Below, piece after piece: positions 57,362-64,000 of a stretch of 64,000 nt of DNA; positions within the stretch are counted from its first letter, which is position 1, and each line of letters begins with the position of its first letter. The position numbers and the translations under genes are program-made. The stretch lies in contig CAWJTR010000011.1 of NCBI GenBank assembly GCA_963845735.1, positions 434,001 through 498,000 on the forward strand. Reading direction: 5' to 3'. The notes below the pieces were generated by a model. It made no database searches and had not been told where the DNA came from. It saw nothing but the letters and a program-made list of their open reading frames with translations. This DNA comes from AP-15 sp963845735 (lineage in GTDB: Bacteria; Pseudomonadota; Alphaproteobacteria; ATCC43930; CGMCC-115725).

Positions 57362-58613
57362 ATGATGGGGCAACCGAGCGAGCTGCAAGAGCGGCTGTTC
57401 TATGAATTTCGTCTCGAAGACTGGGTTCCGGTTGATCATCTATTGAGAAAGATCGACGCGGTCCTCGATTTGAGCGGTGTGCGGCGCGAGCTGGCGCCGT
57501 TCTACAGCCATACCGGGCGCCCGTCGGTCGACCCCGAGCTGATGGTGCGAATGCTGCTGGTCGGCTACTGCTACGGCCTCCGATCGGAGCGGCGATTGTG
57601 CGACGAGACGCACCTCAATCTGGCGTATCGATGGTTTTGTCGATTGGGGCTTGAAGGTGCGGTCCCGGATCATCCACCTTTTCCAAAAATCGGCACGGCC
57701 GCTTTCGCGAGAGCGCTCTGTTTCGTCGCCTGTTTGAAGAGGTTGTGGCGCGCTGCATGCGGTCAGGACTGGTTGGCGGCGAAGGCTTTGCCATCGACGC
57801 CAGTGTGATCGAGGCTGATGCCAGTTGCGGCCGCAAGGTCGACGGCAAGCTGACGACCTGGCCGGAAACAGAGAAACTCACGCGTCCGGTACGGGAGTAT
57901 CTCGCGACGCTGGATCGGGCGGCGGCCGCCGAAGCGGCAAAGAGCGAGGATGCCGATAACGACATGCCGCCGGGCAACCCGCCCGCTCCACCAAAAGTGA
58001 CCTCGCTGACCGATCCGACAGCAGCGTGGACCAACAAAGGGCAGCGCAAGGTCGGGTTTGCCTATGGGACCAATTACCTGATCGATCTGCAGCGAGCGAT
58101 TATCGTCGATGTCGAGGCGACGCCGGCGCGCTGGACCGCCGAAGTGGCCGCCACCAAGACGATGCTGGAGCGGACGCAGGAGTGCTTTGGCCTCAAGCCG
58201 CAGCGGCTCGCCGCCGATGCCGCCTACGGCTCCGGGTTGATGATCGGGTGGCTGATGCAGCGTGGGATCGAGCCGCATATTCCACTGCTCGACCGCGAGC
58301 ACCAGACCAACGGCTTCTTCATCCGCGCGGACTTCACCTTTGATCCGCAAGCCAATGTCTTTACCTGTCCCGGCGGAAAACAGCTCAGAAGTACCGGATT
58401 GGTGCGCCCGGACGGTACCATACCCTACTGGGCGAGCCCCAGGGATTGCCGCGGCTGCGCCCTGAAGCCGCGCTGCACCAAAGGAGAAAAGCGGATCGTC
58501 ACGCGCAACCGGTTCGAGGCCGAACGCGAGCATGTGCGCGCATTGAAAGGAACCGAGGCCTTTGAGCGTTCGGCTCGGGAGCGGCGCAAGGTCGAAATGG
58601 CATTCGCAATTTT
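57362..58613 (+). pseudogene. IS1182-type transposase, frameshifted near 57675 and truncated
   Basis: The first frame reads MMGQPSELQERLFYEFRLED, WVPVDHLLRKIDAVLDL and RPSVDPELMVRMLLVGYCYG. Near 57675 one base is missing (the family text VPDHSTFSKNRHGRFRES is split) and the second frame continues with SGLVGGEGFAIDASVIEADA, RKVGFAYGTNYLIDLQRAII and RNRFEAEREHVRALKGTEAF. Similarity stops at RERRKVEM near 58613, where family members need about 60 more residues. The following codons read over a TPR-gene remnant. GGGGGACC lies before the start. No matching inverted repeats were found. Confidence 0.82.
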
Positions 58614-58623
58614 TGCAACAGGC

Positions 58624-59110
58624 TTATTTTTCGCGGATGCCCATTTGTCTGTCGAACCAAGCAAGGTCTTTAGGCAAGGTCACATTGTCCGGTGATCGCC
58701 GCATGAGTCGTGCGATGATGTCCCGTCCTTGCCGAAACGCCCTGAGTGCGTCGTCACGGACACCTTGCCGCATTTCGATTAAGGCGACGTGCCCATAACT
58801 CACCGCTAAGTCGCGCTGCCAGCCGACGTTGCCCGGGTCGGCCTTGGCCAGACGCTCAAAGATAGCGTGCGAGGCCTGGTAGCTACCAGGCCTCACTCGC
58901 GATTAGAGAGCGTCTGGCCAATGATCCGGAGACATTTCCGCCGATCGCGATACCCTGATCGGCACATACCGCTGTTCGAGATTCGTGGGCGGGCCAGACA
59001 TAGGTCACGACCGCCCATACTCCGCCGACGATAACGACTGCGCCCCCACCCAGCCATGACAGTAGCAGCCGGTTGGTCGGATTTCGAAGGAACGCCCATA
59101 CCGCGCCCAT
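58624..59110 (-). pseudogene. Membrane-anchored TPR protein with most of its middle deleted
   Basis: The ATG at 59110, with AGGAGG four bases upstream, opens MGAVWAFLRNPTNRLLLSWL, GGGAVVIVGGVWAVVTYVWP and GIAIGGNVSGS, the standard N-terminal helix and linker of bacterial TPR/effector proteins. The frame then degenerates at about 58900. In another frame, 58624-58870 encodes a C-terminal tail: SYQASHAIFERLAKADPGNV, GWQRDLAVSYGHVALIEMRQ and DALRAFRQGRDIIARLMRRS. A 24-base palindrome (58871-58894) sits exactly at the join. The intact parent would have had many repeats. Confidence 0.7.
58871..58894. repeat. 24-base perfect palindrome at a deletion junction
   Basis: GAGGCCTGGTAG is followed directly by its complement CTACCAGGCCTC. 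Half of it belongs to the TPR tail (the codons for GSYQAS); the other half is its mirror image, so the join probably arose by inverted duplication during the deletion. Confidence 0.8.
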
Positions 59111-59232
59111 GACGCCTCCTGATAGAAGGCAGCTTATTTCATGATGAAGAATGATGGAAAGAGAGAGTGTCAGGATGCGAAGAGTGCCGGCTTTCACTCC
59201 TCCTCCCGAACGTGCTGGGTCACGTCCGTCAA

Positions 59233-60626
59233 GGTGGTGGAAAAACGGGTTAGCGAAGAGGTGGCCAAAGGTCAGGCCGCCATGGGTGGAAGTTTCGCTG
59301 GATCAGCATCGATCAGCGGCGGTGTAAGTTCGGCCATTCCCTCGATCTGCATGTAGCGGTGCTGGAGCAACCACTCATCGTTCTGTTCGAGCAGGACGGC
59401 GCCGATCAGCCGGGTGATGCTGGCCTCATTGGGGAAGATGCCGACGACGTCGGCCCGCCGCTTGACCTCCTTATTCAACCGCTCCAGCGGGTTGGTTGAG
59501 TGGAGCTTGGTACGGTGCTGAGCCGGGAAAGCCATGTAGGCCAGCACGTCGTGCTCACTGTCGTCCATCAGCGCGGCGAGCTTGGGCCAACGAGGGCGCA
59601 GCTGATCGGCGACATGCCGCCAAGTCTGACGCGCTGCTTCGGCGTCGGGTTGCAGGAAGGCCTGGCGGATCGCGGCGGCCACCATCGTGTGCTGGCCTTT
59701 CGGCACGTGCGCCAGGGCATTGCGCATCCAATGCACGCGACACCTTTGCCATGTCGCGCCCAGCACGCGGGTGATCGCGTGGCGCAAGCCATCGTGGGCA
59801 TCCGAGATCACCAGCTTGACGCCCTTGAGGCCGCGCTTGACCAAGCCCTTCAAAAAAGCCGACCAGAACGGTTCGGCCTCCGACGGGCCGATGCCGAGCC
59901 CGATGATCTCGCGCCGGCCGTCAGTATTCACCGCCACAGCGATTATTGCCGCGACCGAGACGATGCGACCGCCATCGCGGACCTTGAGGTAGGTGGCGTC
60001 GAGCCAGAGATACGGCCAATCGCCCTCAATCGGCCGGTCGAGGAAGGCATTGACCCGCTCGTCGATGTCCTTGCACAGCTTGGAGACTTGGCTTTTCGAG
60101 ATGCCGGCGAGACCCATCGCTTGCACCAGCTCGTCGACGCGTCTGGTTGAAACGCCGCCGATCCAGGCCTCCTGGATCACCGTGACCAGCGCCTTCTCGG
60201 CGGTCTTGCGCGGCTCGAGGAACGGCGGGAAGTACGACCCCTGGCGCAGCTTGGGGATGCGCAGCTGGAGCGAGCCGAGCCGCGTGTCGAGGCTGCGGTC
60301 GCGATAGCCATTACGGTAATTGAGCCGGTCGCCGGTGCGCTCGTGCCGGCCGGCGCCGATCAGACCCTCAACATCGGCTTCCATCAGGATCTGCAGCACC
60401 GCCTCCGCTACGGTTCGCAGGAAATCGCCGTCGCCGCTCTTCTGCAGCAGCTCGACCAGCGTCATTCTATCGTCGGTCATCGGGTCCTCGGTAAGTTCGG
60501 GGTGAAGTCTTGGCAACTCCACCTTAACCGCCCTTCCCGGTGACCACCTTTCGCTCACGCGCGCGCCGGGCTCCAAGTTCTGGGGCATTCCGCCCGACGC
60601 GCGCTTACCACCGAATTTCCACCACC
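59233..60626. mobile_element. IS256-family insertion sequence
   Basis: The transposase gene at 59272-60480 is bracketed by inverted ends: GGTGGTGGAAA at 59233-59243 and TTTCCACCACC at 60616-60626 (11 bp exact), with further partial similarity inward (CGG...TAGCG against TAAGCG). Exact outer limits and target duplication could not be fixed by eye. It looks intact and is the only complete IS in the window. Confidence 0.7.
59272..60480 (-). CDS. IS256-family transposase (Mutator-like)
   Basis: 402 residues from ATG 60480 (MTDDRMTLVELLQKSGDGDF), with GAGG upstream. Family blocks: YRNGYRDRSLDTRLGSLQLR, ALVTVIQEAWIGGVSTRRVD, WPYLWLDATYLKVRDGGRIV (first catalytic Asp), KLVISDAHDGLRHAITRVL (second Asp), WQRCRVHWMRNALAHVPK and HSTNPLERLNKEVKRRADVV (catalytic Glu in NPLERLN). 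The frame is uninterrupted, in contrast to the other transposases here, so it is probably a recent arrival. The longer in-frame extension to 60588 is not needed for the family length. Confidence 0.95.
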   Translation of the reverse strand: MTDDRMTLVELLQKSGDGDFLRTVAEAVLQILMEADVEGLIGAGRHERTGDRLNYRNGYRDRSLDTRLGSLQLRIPKLRQGSYFPPFLEPRKTAEKALVTVIQEAWIGGVSTRRVDELVQAMGLAGISKSQVSKLCKDIDERVNAFLDRPIEGDWPYLWLDATYLKVRDGGRIVSVAAIIAVAVNTDGRREIIGLGIGPSEAEPFWSAFLKGLVKRGLKGVKLVISDAHDGLRHAITRVLGATWQRCRVHWMRNALAHVPKGQHTMVAAAIRQAFLQPDAEAARQTWRHVADQLRPRWPKLAALMDDSEHDVLAYMAFPAQHRTKLHSTNPLERLNKEVKRRADVVGIFPNEASITRLIGAVLLEQNDEWLLQHRYMQIEGMAELTPPLIDADPAKLPPMAA

Positions 60627-60793
60627 ACCGCGGACGCTAACAACGTGCTGGATTTTGCAACACGGCGGGGGTAGGGCACCGGATCAAATTGTGCGATAAA
60701 TCTTTTGACGTGTTCGTCCAGTCTCCATCTTAACCTTACAATATATCGCGCGTGCCGGGCAATATCGGGCGTTGGCGGGCGGCGGGCTTGCGG

Positions 60794-62846
60794 TTATTCC
60801 TTGTCGGGGACGCCGGTTTCGAGTTCTTCGAGCCAGACGGTGGCGGTGGCGTCGGAGGGGGCGCGCCAGTCGCCGCGGGGGGAGAGCGAGCCGCCCGAGG
60901 AGATTTTCGGGCCGTTGGGCAGGGCCGAGCGCTTGAATTGGCTCAGTTGGAAGAAGCGGTGGAGGAAAACCCGCAGCCAGCGCTTGATTTCCGGCAGATT
61001 GTAGGCGCGGCGCGCCGAGTCCGGGGTGTTAGCCGGCCACGCCCCGCGTTCGAGGTCATTCCACGCGTTCCATGACAGATAGGCGATCTTGGACGGGCTG
61101 AAACCGTAGCGGGTCGCGTAATAGAGGTTGAAGTCCTGCAGTGCATAGGGGCCAACGATGCTCTCGGTCGACTGGATCAGGCCGTCGGCGCCCGGCGGCA
61201 CCAGCTCGGGCGAAATCTCGGTCGCCAGGATGTCATAGAGGATCGGCGCCGTGTGCGGACCGAGATCGCCGGTCGCCGCGACAAAGCGGATCAAATGCTG
61301 GATCAGGGTTTTGGCGACCGAGGCGTTGGGGTTGTAATGCGACATCTGATCGCCGACCCCATAGGTGCACCAGCCGAGGCCCAGTTCGGACAGATCGCCG
61401 GTGCCGACCACCAGCCCGCCATTGTGGTTCGCCAGCCGGAACAGGTAGTCGGTGCGCAGGCCGGCCTGGACATTCTCGAAGGTCACGTCGTAATCGGCCT
61501 CGCCCTTGGCCGTGGCGTGGCCGATGTCCTGCAGCATCTGCCGGGCCGCCGGGCGGATGTCGATCTCGGCGCCGCTGACCTTGAGCGCCTTCATCAGCCG
61601 CCAGGCATTGGCCTTGGTCGCCTCGCCGGTCGCAAAGCCCGGCAAGGTATAGGCGAGGATGTCGGTGCGCGGCAGCCCGAGCCGGTCCATCGCGCGCGCC
61701 GAGACGATCAACGCCTGGGTCGAATTCGAGCCCGCCGGAGACGCCGATCACCAGTTTTTTGAGCCCGGTCGCCTTGAGCCGCTGCGCCAAGCCCTGGACC
61801 TGGATGTTGTAAGCCTCGTAGCAGTTGTCGGCCAGCATCGCCGGGTCGGCCGGCACATATGGGAAGCGCTCGACATTGCGGCGCAGGGTGAGCTTTTCCG
61901 CGGGCGCCTCGAAGTCGAAACCGATGGTGCGAAACGACGTGCCCGTCCCGGCCGCGGCGCGCGCGCAGTCGCCGAAGCTGTTGGTGCGCATCCGCTCCTG
62001 GCGAATGCGCCCGAGATCGACATCGGCGGTCGCCATCTCGGGCGTTACCGAGAACCGCTCGGTCTCGGCCAATTCGTTGCCCAACTCGAAGATCCCGGCC
62101 TGGCCGTCCCAGGCGAGGTCGGTTGTCGACTCGCCGGCGCCGGCGGCGGAATAGGCGTAGGCGGCGAGGCAGCGGGCCGATTGCGAGGCGCACAACAGCC
62201 GGCGCATTTGCGCCTTGCCGATCGTGATGTTGCTGGCTGACAAATTGAGCAGGATCTCGGCGCCGGCCAACGCCGCCGCGCTGCTCGGCGGCCGCGGCAC
62301 CCACAAATCCTCGCAGATTTCGACATGAAAGGTGAAACCCGCAGCACCGGTGGCGGTGAATAGCAGGTCTGCGCCGAATGGGACGTTATGCCCGGCGACC
62401 GCGATCGACCGGCCGGCGACGCCGATGCCCGAGGTGAAATGTCGGCGCTCGTAAAACTCGCGGTAGTTCGGCAGAAAGACCTTCGGGACGACGCCGAGCA
62501 GTTGACCGCGATGGATCGCGATCGCGCAGTTGTAAAGCTGGCCATGCGAGCGCAGCGGCGCACCGATGACAAACACGGGGAACCGGTCACGGCTGGCCTG
62601 GACCAGACGATCGATTTGGACCTCGACCGCGGCGAGCACCGCATCCTGAAACAATAGATCGTCGATCGCATATGCCGAGAGGCACAGCTCGGGGAACACC
62701 ATCAGCCCAACCCGCGCCGCGTCGCCCTCGGCGAGCAGCGCCTCGACCGCCTCGGCATTATGGGCGGGTTCGGCTACCGCCACATGGGGCACGCAGGTGC
62801 CGACGCGGATGAAATGATGCCGGTAGGGCGAAAAGAACGAGGACAT
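60794..62846 (-). CDS. nadE: Glutamine-dependent NAD(+) synthase, frameshifted near 61735
   Basis: About 683 residues. The N-terminal glutaminase is of nitrilase type with Glu in VFPELCLSAYA, Lys in PKVFLPNYREFYERR and Cys in VEICEDLWVP. The C-terminal synthetase has the PP-loop GVSGGLDSTQALI (split by one extra A near 61735, giving GVSGGLEFD), then ALKVSGAEIDIRPAARQML, HNGGLVVGTGDLSELGLGW and GVGDQMSHYNPNASVAKTLI. It makes NAD from deamido-NAD using glutamine as ammonia source and is essential. A break inside the PP-loop of an essential gene strongly suggests a sequence error. The start at 62846 (MSSFFSPYRHHFIRVG) matches the family. Confidence 0.94.
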
Positions 62847-62940
62847 CGTTCGACGGTGCTCGTAGATCAGATCGGTGTCAATTTGGGCACTTGCCGGTCT
62901 GCCGATAAGAGGTCGCCCGGTCCGGTACGAGGTCGCGCGG

Positions 62941-63561
62941 TCAGGACCGCGGGCGCCTCGATCGAACCAGCGCCCAGACGACGCCGCCGATGCCGAACAA
63001 CGCCAGCCCACCAAAAATCAGCAATACGAGATTGGCCGAGCCGACGAAACTCTCGCCGATGTCGCCGACTACGTCGCCGGCGATCAGCAGCATCGGCGCC
63101 CAAATCAGTGCCGAAGCGACATTGGCGATCCAAAAACGTCCGTTCGGCATCCGCATTACCCCTGCGGCGAGCGGAATCACCGCGCGCATTGGGCCAAAGA
63201 AGCGGCCGAGAAAAACGCTGAGACCGCCATATCGGGCAAAAAACCGAATGCCGCTCGGCAAGAGGTCGGGATTGCGCGTGAACGGCCAGACCCCGGCAAT
63301 CGCGGGGCCGAACCAGCGGCCTATCCAATACGAGACTTGATCGCCTAGCACGGCGCCGAGGATCGCCCCGGCAAGAACCGAGAAATAGTGCAGAGAGCCG
63401 GTCGCGAGCAGCGCCCCGGCGGCGATCAGCAACGAGGTTCCCGGGAACAGCAGGCTCAAAAAAGCAAACAACTCGCCGAACGCGAAGACGAACATGACAG
63501 CGAACGCCCAGCCCGCATGCGCAGAAATGAAGGCAAGCGTCGGCTGAACCAAGTCTTCCAT
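62941..63561 (-). CDS. DedA-family membrane protein
   Basis: A 206-residue inner-membrane protein of the DedA/VTT superfamily: GELFAFLSLLFPGTSLLIAA, ILGAVLGDQVSYWIGRWFGP, FFARYGGLSVFLGRFFGPMR and AVIPLAAGVMRMPNGRFW include the re-entrant loop motifs and the essential Arg of the GRFxxxxR segment. The family flips undecaprenyl phosphate or phosphatidylethanolamine (recent literature, from memory). The start at 63561 follows the weak extension MRRGRCRRAF. The gap to the nadE start is 94 bases. Confidence 0.92.
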   Translation of the reverse strand: MEDLVQPTLAFISAHAGWAFAVMFVFAFGELFAFLSLLFPGTSLLIAAGALLATGSLHYFSVLAGAILGAVLGDQVSYWIGRWFGPAIAGVWPFTRNPDLLPSGIRFFARYGGLSVFLGRFFGPMRAVIPLAAGVMRMPNGRFWIANVASALIWAPMLLIAGDVVGDIGESFVGSANLVLLIFGGLALFGIGGVVWALVRSRRPRS

Positions 63562-63877
63562 AAATGCCCTTCGACATCTGCCCCGGCGCACCGATCGGCG
63601 AGGAAACCGCGGCAGGTGGATAGCACCCCGTACTTAAGCTAGCCTGAGTGCGCAACGGCGTCCGCCGATCGCGCCCGCGCTCTCGGCCTGCCGGCCTCAG
63701 CGAGGACAGTATGGGGACGCTTCCGCCGATCGCCGAGAAGCGGTCGGCGGATTGCTGCCCTGGGCTGACGAGAGACAGGATTTGTCCTATCATCTGGCCG
63801 GCGGCAGAAAAACAGAGCAAAGAAACGCCGAGCGCGACGGCGCAGCAAAGCGCCACGCGGCCTGACGGGAGGGTCCG

Positions 63878-64000
63878 ATGTTTTGGGTCGTCGTCGCAGT
63901 TTTGTATTTCGTGCTCGCGGCGGTGGCGCCGAGCATTCTCGGCCTCTTCGTCAGCCGCGCGCGCCCCGATTTTGGGACATTGTCGCTGTCCCTGCGCTTC
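63878..64000 (+). CDS. Membrane-anchored protein, first 41 codons only (runs off right edge)
   Basis: GGGAGGG lies six bases before the ATG at 63878. The visible part is MFWVVVAVLYFVLAAVAPSI then LGLFVSRARPDFGTLSLSLR, a single N-terminal hydrophobic helix followed by an Arg/Ser-rich start of a soluble domain. This could be an SPFH/stomatin-like or a secretion-system protein; not enough remains to decide. Confidence 0.6.
   Translation, partial: MFWVVVAVLYFVLAAVAPSILGLFVSRARPDFGTLSLSLRF

Noticed and set aside
1..64000. CRISPR array, rRNA or tRNA genes
   Set aside because: No regularly spaced repeats with unique spacers and no recognisable tRNA or rRNA sequence were seen by eye; a tRNAscan and Infernal run would settle this.

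Overview
The window is GC-rich DNA from an alphaproteobacterium, most likely Rhodospirillales-like. This is inferred from gene order (tsaE-amgK-murU-addB-addA-trxA), the AddAB rather than RecBCD repair system, adenosylhomocysteinase, and the many LLM, CaiB/BaiF and amidohydrolase enzymes. No rRNA, tRNA or CRISPR array was seen.

Layout. 1-7.9 kb: a TPR-type membrane protein running off the left edge, a repeat cluster, an HSL-type hydrolase, a Met-rich multicopper oxidase, an MFS transporter, a quinone oxidoreductase and a cresol-dehydrogenase-like flavoprotein. 8.1-15.4 kb: an envelope/secretion region with two PEP-CTERM proteins, a PEP-CTERM-associated AHL-synthase-like acyltransferase, a SAM methyltransferase, a small integral membrane protein and a secreted protein with a duplicated module. 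16.2-24.2 kb: a COG0523 metallochaperone GTPase overlapping an LVIVD protein, argC, a CoA transferase with an oxalyl-CoA-decarboxylase-like ThDP enzyme, and an LLM oxidoreductase. 23.9-35.1 kb (minus strand): PAS histidine kinase, then tsaE, amgK, murU, addB, addA and trxA, overlapping or tightly spaced. 35.3-40.5 kb: ahcY, a CPA1 antiporter, a MarR regulator, asparaginase and a tiny NrtS-like protein. 40.5-47.6 kb: a complete branched-chain/aromatic-type ABC importer (livG, livH, livM, binding protein, livF) with an embedded acyl-CoA synthetase. 47.8-52.2 kb: a second COG0523 GTPase, an amidohydrolase and a GH13 enzyme. 52.4-60.6 kb: a mosaic of broken mobile DNA, with two inverted IS5-type half-copies enclosing an AT-rich segment, a palindromic insertion, dead DUF1488-like and SPFH genes and a piece of a phage tail-tip (J) gene, followed by a truncated IS1182-type transposase, a collapsed TPR gene and an intact IS256-type element. 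60.8-64 kb: NAD synthase, a DedA protein and the start of a membrane protein off the right edge.

About 18 single frame breaks cut otherwise well-conserved genes, including nadE, addA, addB and asparaginase, and several lie next to short homopolymers. I read most of them as sequence errors and annotate those genes as frameshifted CDS. The decay in 52.4-59.1 kb is different in kind (truncations, in-frame stops, foreign junctions) and is called pseudogene.

Genes absent from a simple start-to-stop reading but supported here are the left-edge TPR gene (1-779), the NrtS-like gene (40261-40521), the right-edge gene (63878-64000), the SDR remnant and the full extent of the phage J fragment.
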